Source of the DNA: Dyadobacter soli
GTDB lineage: Bacteria; Bacteroidota; Bacteroidia; Cytophagales; Spirosomataceae
DNA: 64,000 bases
NCBI RefSeq assembly: GCF_900101885.1
Contig: NZ_FNAN01000007.1
Coordinates: 1 to 64,000, forward strand
Reading direction: 5' to 3'
Under the pieces are notes generated by a model. It was given only the letters and a program-made list of their open reading frames with translations. It did no database searches and was not told where the DNA came from. A program made the position numbers and the translations under genes. Positions 52,325-61,900 of this stretch are shown piece by piece; positions within the stretch are counted from its first letter, which is position 1, and every line of letters begins with the position of its first letter.

Positions 52325-52885
52325 GTGCCGCTGAGTGAACAGGCTTTGGCGGCGATCGATGGCATTACCGTGCGCAGGACCGTGCCTAAAAATACGCGGC
52401 TGTTCGAGCATGGGAATGTCTGTCACGAGTTTCATTTCCTTGAAAAAGGGCTTGCCCGGGTTTTCTATTATAAAGACGGTAAGGAAATCACGGCGTGGTT
52501 TGCGTCTGAAAATCAGCTCGTGAGCGCAATCGACAGCCTTTTTACGGGAAAGCCTTCGTCCTACAACATCGAAATCATTGAAGATGCGGTGCTATGGAGC
52601 CTTCAATTCAGTAAAATCGAGCCGGTGTTTGAAGCCTTCCCGGTCGTAGAGCGGCTAGGACGACTTTTGATCACCGAAAACTACCTTTTGCTGGATGAAC
52701 GGATGAAGTTATTCGCGTTTTGTTCGGCGGAAGAAAGGTACGAGCGGCTGGGAACGCAGATCCCGGAAGTACTGCGGCGCGTCAAACTGGGGCACATTGC
52801 CTCCTATCTGGGGATTTCGATGGAACACCTCAGCAGGATCAGGGCAGGACATAAAAACAAAGGGAACGCCGGACATTCTGTTTAA
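52325..52885 (+). CDS. Crp/Fnr-family regulator with an uncertain start
   Basis: The protein has 186 residues from the GTG at 52325. The cyclic-nucleotide-binding domain (VPKNTRLFEHGNVCHEFHFLEKGLARVFYYKDGKEITAWFASENQLVSAIDSLFTGKPSSYNIE) is followed by the C-helix and an HTH (VLRRVKLGHIASYLGISMEHLSRIRAGHK). In this family the first helix normally begins a few residues before a PLS motif. The frame stays open upstream to 52286 and encodes INNFQKHLSQI before VPLSEQALAAI. This looks like the natural N-terminus but starts with ATC (52292) instead of ATG. So either GTG at 52325, CTG at 52313 or a rare ATC start is used. Confidence 0.85.
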   Translation: MPLSEQALAAIDGITVRRTVPKNTRLFEHGNVCHEFHFLEKGLARVFYYKDGKEITAWFASENQLVSAIDSLFTGKPSSYNIEIIEDAVLWSLQFSKIEPVFEAFPVVERLGRLLITENYLLLDERMKLFAFCSAEERYERLGTQIPEVLRRVKLGHIASYLGISMEHLSRIRAGHKNKGNAGHSV

Positions 52886-52952
52886 TATAACCTTGTGGTT
52901 TTGAGATAGTTTTGGTATAATTATTGCTATTCGCTCTCAAACTCTGAAAGTT

Positions 52953-53429
52953 ATGGAAAACGTCAAACCCATTGTCCAGCAGGTGATCAAAATCTGGCGG
53001 CTTCACAAGACGCTGCAACTGACGCTCACGATGGCCATGCGCCAGGAAATCCCTTTCCGCCTCCGCAAGCTACTGAGCCGCGATTACATGGTTTGTTCGC
53101 TATTGAAGAAAGAAATGGCCAACTTTTACGATGCGCTCAAATGCTGCATGCAGGATGCCTGCATCATGCGCCCCGATACGAAGGCTACGATGGTAGTGGA
53201 TGTGAAAGGCAACGTGGAGCTGGCGGTCGGGAAAATCGTGCATGTGCACCGGCAGGTTATAACGGAATACGAAATATTGCTTGGCCTGGCCGAGGGATCG
53301 AACCTCAACCTCTCATTGCTGCGGCAGCACCGGAAACAGATGGCACGAATGACCGATGATCTTTCGGCCCAGTCGAATGAACCGGCGCCGGAAGATCATC
53401 GTCAAACATACATTCCTGTGGAGCACTGA
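52953..53429 (+). CDS. Uncharacterised small helical protein
   Basis: I do not recognise this 158-residue protein. It has no signal peptide. It is basic in its first half (QQVIKIWRLHKTLQLTLTMAMRQEIPFRLRKLLSRDYMVCSLLKKEMANFYDALKCCMQDACI, with four Cys) and predicted mostly helical, which could form a helical bundle. The second half (VDVKGNVELAVGKIVHVHRQVITEYEILLGLAEGSNLNLSLLRQHRKQMARMTDDL) continues the helical pattern and ends in a Pro/Glu tail. A ferritin-like or bundle fold is possible but not shown. It follows the Crp/Fnr gene by 67 bases in the same direction and may be one of its targets. It is convergent with the GH31 gene, with only 3 bases between. Confidence 0.75.
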   Translation: MENVKPIVQQVIKIWRLHKTLQLTLTMAMRQEIPFRLRKLLSRDYMVCSLLKKEMANFYDALKCCMQDACIMRPDTKATMVVDVKGNVELAVGKIVHVHRQVITEYEILLGLAEGSNLNLSLLRQHRKQMARMTDDLSAQSNEPAPEDHRQTYIPVEH

Positions 53430-53432
53430 CCG

Positions 53433-55973
53433 TCAACGGATTGCCCATTTTACTTTACCAACAAAAGGATCGGTGCCGACGACATATTTGCCGCCCTTTT
53501 TCACCAGCGTAACCGCTTTCACGCTGTCCTGACCGGGCAGAAAAAGCGGTACTTTCGCGGAAGCCGCGTTACTGAAATTTCGTAATTCAATATTCGCCCA
53601 ATCTATCTCACCCGTAGATTGGGCTACTTTTACCTGCGGCAGCACCGCTCCCTCACGAACCAGCATTACCACATCCAGCTCGCCCGCGGCGATCTCGTGC
53701 CAGCCGCTTCCGTAAGTCTTGCCGGTCTGATAGTCGGTCCACTGGCCTTTCGGCAGGTACACATTGCGTGTTTTACCGGTTTCAAAAAGCGGCGCCACGA
53801 GTATTTCCGAGCCGAGCATATACTCATTATCGACCATCCACGCGCCGGGATCGCCGGGAAATTCCACCAGCAATGCACGCACCATCGGCAACCCTTTTTC
53901 CGACGCGATTTTGGACTGGGTATAAATGTAGGGCATGAGCCTGTACTTCATCTCCACCGCTTTTCGGAAATAGTCCTGAAAATCCTCTCCGTACTCCCAC
54001 GGCTCCTTGGGTGCCTGCCCGTGTGTGCGCGTATGCGACGCGAGCAGCCCCATCGGCAACCAGCGGCGGTAGAGGTCTTCGGGCGTTTTCATGGTAAAAC
54101 CGCCGATATCGTGGCTCCAAAACGTAAAACCCGACAACCCGAGCGACAAGCCGCCGCGCAGCTGCGCTTCCATTCCCTTATTCGTCGTTTCGGCATCGCC
54201 GCCCCAGTGGATCGGGTAACGCTGGCTGCCGGCCCAGGTGCTGCGTGCCCAGATGATGTTGTCGCCGGTCATTTTGCGGGTAAGGTCGGCCACGATCTTG
54301 TTGTAGCGCAGCGGATAGAGGTTATGCTCGTAAAACCCGGTGCGCCCGGAAGCATACACGCCCGACAATGGCGCCGCCTCCCCGAAATCGACCTTAATAG
54401 CCGAAACGCCCAGTTTCAGAAGCCCCGCGATTTTGTCCTCGTACCATTTGACCGTATTCTCATTCGAAAAATCAAGTACCGCATCCTCATAGGGCAACGT
54501 CCCATTGCCGTTTTTTACAGCCAGACCCTTGGCCACGATTTCGGGGTAAAGGTCATTTTTTGGAACAAAATAAGGCAGCTGCCAGAGCGACGTCCGGAAA
54601 CCCTGTTTTTTCAGGTCGGCAATCATGCCTTCCGGGTCCTTGAAACGGCTTGGCGCGAACCGGTAGTCGCAGCGCCAGTCGGTTTCGAACCAGCCGGTAT
54701 CGAAATGGATCACGTCGGAAGGAATGCGGTTCTGGCGGAGTTTAGCGGCCACATTACGGCCATCCTCCTCCGAGAAATAGGTAATGCGGCTCATCCACAA
54801 CCCGAACGACCATAATGGCGGCATGGAAGCCTTGCCTGTTAGGTCGGTGTAGGCGTCGAGAATGTCTTTGGGCTCGCCGAGAAATACAAACAGGTCGAGG
54901 TTTTCATCGCCGATCTGCATTGCATTCGACTCGCCGTAAGTGGCCCCGAAATCGCAGGTAATGGGCGCCGTAGTGTGCATGAACATCCCGTATCCGCGTG
55001 AGCTCATGTAAAAAGGAATGGGCTTGTACATGGTCTGGGTTTCGACGCCGTTGGGGTCGTGCGTCCAGAGCACGAGCTTCTGCCCGTTCTTGTCCAGCCG
55101 CGTGAACGACTCGCCGCACCCGAATATCTTTTCATCGGGCGAAATCGAGAATACGGCGGCCACGCTGCGCGAGTAATCAGAAGCCCGGCGGACGAACGAG
55201 AACGGCAATGTAGGCGTATAGGATGCCTTGCCGTCAGCCTGGCTGCGGGTTTGGGTCAAAATTTTGCCGCTGGCATCGCGGATGAGGATTTTCCAGGGGT
55301 TTTCATAGATCGTCACCGAACCGTAAGCGCCGGTGTACTGGTGCCCGCCGCTGATTTTACTGTGTTTCCAGGAAGCATCTTTACCCGGCTCGCCCGTGAG
55401 CATGAGCGACGTGCCCGTTGCGGGTCCCTGCGAGCCCGTGTTCGCGCGGATGCGTACCGTACACGGGGAAGTGAATTCAATGGAAAATGGTAGAACAGGG
55501 TCCTGCGCATATTCAATGGCGGGAAACTCATTGCTGAACGACCGCTTGTAGCTCAGCATCGAGTTGTTGAAATTATGGGCTGCAAACGGTTCGTTCCGCT
55601 TCCATTTGATCTTGCCCGAACCGGTAGCCGCGTCGAAGGCGGCGAGGCTATCGGCGAAGAAAATGGTATTGGAAAAATCACGGAAATCGCCGCTGATATC
55701 GACCGGCTCGTTAATCAGCCTGCTATGCTGGGCAGTGGCGTTGAAATGGGTGAATATCAAGAATAATAGTAACAGGCTGCAAGCCTTAAGCCGTAAGCCG
55801 TAAGCATTAGACTTTAAGCTATAAACTCTAAACTCATAGCTATAAACTTTAAACTCTAAGCTACAAACTTTGAACTCTAACCTATAAACTCTAAACGCTA
55901 AGCTGTAAGCGCTGCTACGGGGTGGACGCTTTAAATCGTACATGGGGTGCTTTTCAAATGTGGTGCCCGGCAT
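53433..55973 (-). CDS. GH31 glycosidase, alpha-xylosidase (YicI) type
   Basis: The protein has 846 residues from the ATG at 55973; an ATG at 55943 (MYDLKR) is equally possible. The N-terminal 60 residues are abnormal: seven-residue repeats (FRVYRLE, FKVCSLE, FKVYSYE, FRVYSLK) come from a DNA heptamer repeat and precede the hydrophobic signal (LLLLFLIFTHFNATAQ). The body is GH31, with the N-terminal beta-sandwich (about 170-330), MPPLWSFGLWMSRITYFSEEDGRNVAAKLR, the catalytic nucleophile Asp in AIKVDFGEAAP (about 524), the acid/base Asp in IHWGGDAETTN (about 587) and FTFWSHDIGGF. The KxDFGE form is that of alpha-xylosidases. It is the last gene of the SusCD operon on this strand and probably trims alpha-xylosyl or alpha-glucosyl side chains in the periplasm. 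Confidence 0.92.
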   Translation of the reverse strand: MPGTTFEKHPMYDLKRPPRSSAYSLAFRVYRLEFKVCSLEFKVYSYEFRVYSLKSNAYGLRLKACSLLLLFLIFTHFNATAQHSRLINEPVDISGDFRDFSNTIFFADSLAAFDAATGSGKIKWKRNEPFAAHNFNNSMLSYKRSFSNEFPAIEYAQDPVLPFSIEFTSPCTVRIRANTGSQGPATGTSLMLTGEPGKDASWKHSKISGGHQYTGAYGSVTIYENPWKILIRDASGKILTQTRSQADGKASYTPTLPFSFVRRASDYSRSVAAVFSISPDEKIFGCGESFTRLDKNGQKLVLWTHDPNGVETQTMYKPIPFYMSSRGYGMFMHTTAPITCDFGATYGESNAMQIGDENLDLFVFLGEPKDILDAYTDLTGKASMPPLWSFGLWMSRITYFSEEDGRNVAAKLRQNRIPSDVIHFDTGWFETDWRCDYRFAPSRFKDPEGMIADLKKQGFRTSLWQLPYFVPKNDLYPEIVAKGLAVKNGNGTLPYEDAVLDFSNENTVKWYEDKIAGLLKLGVSAIKVDFGEAAPLSGVYASGRTGFYEHNLYPLRYNKIVADLTRKMTGDNIIWARSTWAGSQRYPIHWGGDAETTNKGMEAQLRGGLSLGLSGFTFWSHDIGGFTMKTPEDLYRRWLPMGLLASHTRTHGQAPKEPWEYGEDFQDYFRKAVEMKYRLMPYIYTQSKIASEKGLPMVRALLVEFPGDPGAWMVDNEYMLGSEILVAPLFETGKTRNVYLPKGQWTDYQTGKTYGSGWHEIAAGELDVVMLVREGAVLPQVKVAQSTGEIDWANIELRNFSNAASAKVPLFLPGQDSVKAVTLVKKGGKYVVGTDPFVGKVKWAIR
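55777..55916. repeat. Twenty heptamer units inside the 5' end of the GH31 gene
   Basis: From 55777 to 55916 the plus strand can be divided into 20 consecutive 7-base units, nearly all of the form C-(C/T)-N-T-A-A-(A/G), for example ctataaa, ctctaaa, ctttaag, ccgtaag. Groups of three units give a clearer 21-base period at 55819, 55840, 55861 and 55882, which encodes the seven-residue protein repeat. The tract lies between both candidate ATG codons and the signal-peptide core. Confidence 0.9.
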
Positions 55974-56069
55974 TACCGGGCAATGATTTTCCGGCCACCG
56001 GAGGGCAACCCGGCAACAGCATTGCGAGCGCCCAACCGATGGCGGATAAAATATTGTTCGGCATTGTAC

Positions 56070-57239
56070 CTACTTCTGCACAATCCGGAAATTGTCGACA
56101 CTGCCGTTGAAAGACGCGATAGCCACATCCGCCGAACCGAACGATACTTTCAGGTCGGTAACTTTGGACACGTCGGCAATGGTGGAGCCGGAACCATTCT
56201 TGAACTCGGTAAGCTCGATGACAGCCGTTCGCCAGCCGTTGGTGAGGTAACCGGCCGATGCGTATTCGGTGGAATTCCAGGGCTGGAAAGCGTAAACGTA
56301 TTCACTGCCGCCGGCGGAGATGGTAATGTCGTACTTTCCGGCTTTCCAGGGTTCGGCAATGTTGTGTTCAAATTTGAATTGCCGGGTTGCGGCGTCACCC
56401 GCGGGTAGCTTGAAATCGAAAGTGCAAGTGGAGAACACCCAGCCGTCGTTGTAGCCGGCTGCGGGCAGTTTGGTCTGCTTAATCCTCGAAAACTTACCCG
56501 AAATGGCCTGCGCATCGGTAGCGGCAACGATTGGCGCGCCGCCCCAGCACACTTCCTTGTCCCAGGTAGTGGCCGGCACATCGAAATTGACCATATTGCC
56601 GGTTACGAGGTCGTTTATTTTAAAGTTCGTTTTGGCACTACCAAACTCCCCTTCCACGGTGATAATGCCCGTAGCAGCCGTTGCAGGCATTTTAGCGGTG
56701 ATTTGCTTCACGGTCGAGCTCACAATCTGCAATGCCGTGGTACCCAGCTTCACCGTCTTCACATTATAGAAGTAATCGCCATTGATCACCACATTCCCAT
56801 TCGCTTTCACAAATTCCGAATACAAGCCTGAAATGACCGGTACCGGCGCCGTCAGCACGAAATCATAGGTAGCTTCGCCGCCTTTCGTCACGACTTTGAT
56901 CTTATTCGGCACACCCGCGTCCACCGCTTTGGTGGGCGCATTGGCGGGAATGGTGATGACGATATTCGAGTTACTACCCAAGGCGGAGTTAAAAGTCGCT
57001 TCGAAGTCATTGAAATACACTTTCAGCACACTAGCCAGGTTCTGGCCCTGGATCACGATCAGGCTCCCGGGCTCGGCGGCATTCAGCGAGCTGTCGGCTT
57101 TGGTGGGATCGAGCAGGCGCACATTGCTGATCGCGGGCGCGCCGTCGACGTCGTCGTCGTTACAGCTCTGGAAAAAAAGCAGCATACCCGCCGCCAGCAG
57201 CATTCCCAGCCCTGTTTTTAGGATATTTTTCAAATTCAT
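56070..57239 (-). CDS. TIG/IPT-domain surface glycan-binding lipoprotein (SGBP)
   Basis: The 389-residue lipoprotein starts at the ATG at 57239 (signal GMLLAAGMLLFFQSC, then NDDDVDG, an acidic stretch that fits surface export). Two immunoglobulin-like TIG repeats follow: ISNVRLLDPTKADSSLNAAEPGSLIVIQGQNLASVLKVYFNDFEATF and PVISGLYSEFVKANGNVVINGDYFYNVKTVKLGTTALQIVSSTVKQITAKMPATAATGIITVEGEFG. The C-terminal half (about 215-389) is a carbohydrate-binding-type beta domain (FKFEHNIAEPWKAGKYDITISAGGSEYVYAFQPWN). It sits in the SusE/F position, 18 bases after the SusD gene and before the GH31 gene, and should bind the glycan at the surface. Confidence 0.88.
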   Translation of the reverse strand: MNLKNILKTGLGMLLAAGMLLFFQSCNDDDVDGAPAISNVRLLDPTKADSSLNAAEPGSLIVIQGQNLASVLKVYFNDFEATFNSALGSNSNIVITIPANAPTKAVDAGVPNKIKVVTKGGEATYDFVLTAPVPVISGLYSEFVKANGNVVINGDYFYNVKTVKLGTTALQIVSSTVKQITAKMPATAATGIITVEGEFGSAKTNFKINDLVTGNMVNFDVPATTWDKEVCWGGAPIVAATDAQAISGKFSRIKQTKLPAAGYNDGWVFSTCTFDFKLPAGDAATRQFKFEHNIAEPWKAGKYDITISAGGSEYVYAFQPWNSTEYASAGYLTNGWRTAVIELTEFKNGSGSTIADVSKVTDLKVSFGSADVAIASFNGSVDNFRIVQK

Positions 57240-57257
57240 CGGGATCACAGATTTGGG

Positions 57258-58883
57258 TTAGTCGACTAGTTTGCTGAAATCAAAAGCGACCGGCTCGTTT
57301 TTCAACGAAGGCGCATTCACGATCTCGCTTTCCGGGAACGGCAGGTAAAGCGTGGCGTCCGTGAGCGGGTAATATTCCGCCGGCGAATAGGTCACATTGT
57401 ATTTTTTAGGATTGATAGAGCCCGCCGTATAGGTCATCGTGTAGTTTTCCTTATGCTGCGCAGCGGTGTAAGCAATCGCCTTCGCCGGGTTGAAATAATA
57501 CCAGCGCACCACCTCGTTCCACGAATTGCCCTCGAATACGGTTTCTACTCTTCTTTCCCGGAAAATATCCTCGAAAGTCAGCGAGGTTTTAGCAGGCATA
57601 CCCGCTCTTTTGCGCACGGCATTGAAGTATTCCAATGCTTTGGCGTCGGACGTGGTAGCGCTGTTGCCCAGCACCGCATCGGCGTAGATCAGGTACACAT
57701 CGGCGAGGCGCAGCATGTAGGAATTGATATTCGCCGCCATGAAACCGCCCAGGCCGCCATTGTCTGCGGGGGAGCCGATAATGTACTTCTTAATGGCCGA
57801 CAATGCCGCCGGACGGTTGTATTTGAGCCCGCCGGTGCCTTTCTGGATATTCGGATAAACATCGGTATCGAACATCGCGATAGCTTTCCGGCGGAGCGAA
57901 TCAGCCGGATTTTCGGTGAAATACTTCACAAGATCAGCCGATAGCCCCTGCGCCGCGCCCCAGCCGTCGCCGGTGCCGGTAATGTTGGCATCGTAGGCGA
58001 AATACGCCTGAAACGAGTTGTTAACGCCCCACGGGCTGCTTACAGGCATCCATTGCAGGGAGAAGAGGCTCTCCGGATTGTTCTTCGAAGCATTGTTGTT
58101 CGCGCTCTCGAACAGCTCCGCATATGTAGGCGCGAGGGCGAGACCACTTTTGGTGATCACGCTTTCGGCATAGTATTTCGCGCTGTCGAGGTCCGACTGG
58201 CTGCGCGTCCCGTTCTGGTTCAGGCCCGAGCGCATGAGGTACATGCGGGCGAGCATTCCTTCGGCCGAATATTTGGTAAGGCGGCCTTGTACTGCCGTTG
58301 CAGGCAGGCTTTCGGCGGCGAAGCGGTAATCCTGAATGACGAGCTTCCAAACGTCCTCAATGCGGTTACGAACGGGCGGCGTGTTGAGCTGCGCCACATT
58401 GTCGTACACGATGGGCACGGCGCCCCAGTTGGTCACCAGGTAATAATAGGCTGTGGCGCGCATGAAACGACATTCGCCCAGGCCCTGTGCTTTTACGGCG
58501 GCCGAAGCGGTGCTGCCCTGTGCTTCCTTGATCGCCTTGTAGGCATTGTTGCTCTGCGCGATGATCTTGTAAAACGACTTGTAACCCGGCAGCAGCGTAT
58601 TCACGTCGGTCGACGGAATGGCGTGCTTGATGTAGGCCGTGCGGTCGTTGGAGTTGAGGTTACCGGCGCGGGCTTCCTGGAATGCCATATTGGCCTTGTC
58701 GTTGAAATCGAACCATACGATGTTGTACAGCGGCGCGGTACCGGCCATGATCTCGTCGTCGGTTTTGTAAAAATTACCCGAGGTGATCGCGTCCAGCGGC
58801 GGGCGGTCGAGGAAATCTTCGCCGCATCCCTGCAAGAGCATCATCGCCCCGATCGCGGCTATGAATCTGATTTTGAATTGCAT
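57258..58883 (-). CDS. SusD/RagB-type nutrient-binding lipoprotein (pair 3)
   Basis: The 541-residue lipoprotein has signal FIAAIGAMMLLQGC, with the lipidated Cys at about 20 followed by GEDFLDRPPLDAITSGNFYKTDDEI, a typical SusD opening. Later landmarks are GLGECRFMRATAYYYLVTNWGAVPIVYDN, AEGMLARMYLMRSGLN, MLRLADVYLIYADAVLGNSA, FNAVRKRAGMPAKTSLTFEDIFRERRVETVFEGNSWNEVVRWYYFNP and LYLPFPESEIVNAPSLK. It follows the SusC gene after 38 bases. As in pair 1, it would cap its own SusC barrel; pairs are specific. Confidence 0.95.
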   Translation of the reverse strand: MQFKIRFIAAIGAMMLLQGCGEDFLDRPPLDAITSGNFYKTDDEIMAGTAPLYNIVWFDFNDKANMAFQEARAGNLNSNDRTAYIKHAIPSTDVNTLLPGYKSFYKIIAQSNNAYKAIKEAQGSTASAAVKAQGLGECRFMRATAYYYLVTNWGAVPIVYDNVAQLNTPPVRNRIEDVWKLVIQDYRFAAESLPATAVQGRLTKYSAEGMLARMYLMRSGLNQNGTRSQSDLDSAKYYAESVITKSGLALAPTYAELFESANNNASKNNPESLFSLQWMPVSSPWGVNNSFQAYFAYDANITGTGDGWGAAQGLSADLVKYFTENPADSLRRKAIAMFDTDVYPNIQKGTGGLKYNRPAALSAIKKYIIGSPADNGGLGGFMAANINSYMLRLADVYLIYADAVLGNSATTSDAKALEYFNAVRKRAGMPAKTSLTFEDIFRERRVETVFEGNSWNEVVRWYYFNPAKAIAYTAAQHKENYTMTYTAGSINPKKYNVTYSPAEYYPLTDATLYLPFPESEIVNAPSLKNEPVAFDFSKLVD

Positions 58884-58921
58884 ATAAATATCTTTAAAAA
58901 ATTGACTTTGAACCGGCCGGC

Positions 58922-61900
58922 TTAGAAATCAGCCAGCAAACCGAATGAATACATGCGAACCGACGGGTAACGGCCCGTATCGATGCCGGCCATGACGGTA
59001 CCGCCATAGTTCACCATCCCGATCTCGGGGTCGTAGCCTTTGTACTTCGTGATTGTGAACAGGTTCTGTGCCCCAACCGAAGCCCGCAAGCCGCGGATAA
59101 AGAAGTCTTTCAGCATCGATTTCGGGAAGTTGTAGCTGATGGTGATGTTTTTCAAACGCACGTAGCTGCCGTCCTCGATGAAATTGGTATTCATCCGGTT
59201 GTTGCCGTTCGGGTCGCCCGGCGCGATACGCGGGATGGTATAACCCGGGTTGGTGAGCGTCACGGTTTCCGCGTCTGCTGCATTGTAGCTGCTCGGGCGG
59301 GCGTAGTTCGCCACCGATTTCCACTGGTTGCCGAACACCCCGCCGTTGCCGGGCACTTCGGCACGGTAGCGCGGGTAGTTGAGAATGTCGTTTTTGAAGC
59401 TGCCGGTGAGGAATGCATTCAGTTCGAAATTCTTGTAAGTCACATTGTTGTTGAAACCGAGGGTAAATTTCGGCCAGGGGTTACCGATCACGGTACGGTC
59501 TTCGGCATCGATCACGCCGTCGCCGTTCAGGTCGCGGAACTTGGTATCCCCTACCCAGCTACCCGTTGCCGGGTTGATCGTCATCTGACCGTTGGACGTC
59601 TGGATCGCGTGGTTTTTGATGTCGTTGGCATCCTGGAAAAGACCGTCGGCAATGTAGCCGGTTATCATACTCGCAGGCTGGCCCACTTCGGTTTTGAAAC
59701 CTACTGAAGTCGCATTCCAGATCGGCGTGATCGGGTTCAGCAGTGAGGTCACCTTGTTGCGGTCGAATGAGAGGTTAACCCCCATTTTCCAGTAGAAACC
59801 GCCTTTGTCGATGTTCACGGTATTTAATGTAAAACCAATACCCCGGTTTTTCATCGAACCTGCATTCACTGCCGGCCAGCTCAGGTAGCCCGGCGAGTAG
59901 GCAATGTCGCCGCCGTAGGTGAACGGATAGGAGTTCACGGTAATGAGGCTGGTGATATTTTTAATATAAGCATCTACAATCAGCTCCACGCGGTTGCCGA
60001 ACATATGCAGGTCGAGTCCCCCATTGATCACATCGTCCTTTTCCCAGGTCAGGAACTCGTTGGCGAAGTTGGACGCCAGGAAGCCGGTTCCCCAGCCGGT
60101 AGGCACGGTTTGCAATGTCGAGAAAATCGCATTGCCGCCGCTGCCCTGGTTACCCGATCGCCCGATCTCGAAGCGCAGTTTCAGGTCGTTGATTTCCTTC
60201 ACGTTTTTCAGGAAAGGTTCTTCCGAAATGCGCCACGCGGCCGATACCGCCGGGAAATTGCCCCAGCGACGGCCTTCGCGGAATGCCGAGGAGCCGTCCA
60301 TCCGGTAAGTTCCCTGCAAGAAATACTTCTCGTTGAAACTGTAATTCACACGGGCAAAATACGATTCGCGCGAGCTGGCGCCCTTGCCACTGTTGTTGCT
60401 CACGTTGGAAATCACGGAAGCGTCACCGCCCGAAAGCTCTTCGATCGTATTGGTAATGAACTTCTTGCGTGTACCCGTAAGCGACTCGTAGGTCGATTCC
60501 TGCGCCTCGTGGCCGGCCATGACATTAATGCCATGGCGCCCGAGTTTCAGATCATAGGTTAACCGGCTATGCAAGCTCCACCAGCTGTTGGTATTCACCG
60601 AGCGGGTCGAGGTAGCCGCGTCCTGCGACACCACGTAACCGCCAATGGTATACGACGGGTGGAATGAGTAGTATTTCAAAAATTCGGCGCTGCCGTTGGC
60701 TTCCGTGTGCCAGGTGAGGTTTTTCGCCAGTTTCACATCCGCGAACAGGCTTCCCAGGATCGAAGTACGGCGGTTGTAGTCGTTGTAGATCTTCGAGATC
60801 ATCACCGGGTTCGTAAACTGGAACTGCGTCGAAGTCGGGCCACCCCAGCTACCGTCCGGATTGGTCACCGGTACGCTCGGGTTTTGGTCCAGAGCAAGCT
60901 GGATAATGCCGCCGTTGTTGGTATTCACTTTTTCCTCGGTGATACCCACGCTCATATTCGCGCCGATTTTCAGCCAGCTGCGGGTCTGGTTTTCGAGGTT
61001 CAAGCGGGCATTATAGCGTTTGAAACCCGATCCTTCCACGATCCCTTTCTGGTTGAAATACTCTCCCGACAGGTAATAGGTCGATTTCTCGGTACCGCCG
61101 CTGAGTCCCAGCGAGTACTTTTGAAGGGTGGTAGGCCGGAAAAGCGCGCTCTGCCAGTCGGTACCATTGCCCAGTACCGACGGATCGGCAAACTGCGGCT
61201 CCGTAGCCGTGCTGCCCACCGCGGCTGCTTCATTTCTAAACTGCGCATACTCGCGCAGGTTCATCACATCGATATGCCTCGGCTCCGACTGGCTGGTTAC
61301 CAGCGAGTTGAATGTAATTTTCGCCTCGCCTGCCTTACCGCGCTTGGTGGTGATCATCACCACGCCATTCGCGCCCACGGCACCGTAAATGGCCGTTGCG
61401 GAAGGTCCCTGCAAGACGTTGATCGTTTCGATATCGTCGGGGTTGATGCTCGACAGGATGTTGGAAAAGCCGGTCGGGCGGTTGTTCGGGTCGTCCTTCA
61501 TATTGTCCGGCTTGATCTGAACGCCGTCGATCACATACAATGGCTGCGTGGTACCCGTGAGCGAGCTCAGACCGCGGATCAATACCGACGGCGCGGCACC
61601 CGGCTGGCCGGAGTTTTGCTGCACGAGCACGTTCGCCGCGCGTCCCTGCAAGCCCTGTTCGAGGGAGGTGTTGATGGTTTTGCTCAAATCCTTGCCCGAA
61701 ACCGTCACCTGCGAGCTGGAAACGTCGGTCTTTTTCATTTCCCCATATCCTACTACCACCACCTCGTCCAGCGCGGAAATGCTTTCTTTCAGTTTAATGT
61801 CGATTTTGGTTTTGCTCCCTACCGCCACTTCCTGCGTCTCATACCCGATGAAGGAAAAAACGAGCGTGCTGCCCGCTGCCGCCTCGATCGAAAACGCCCC

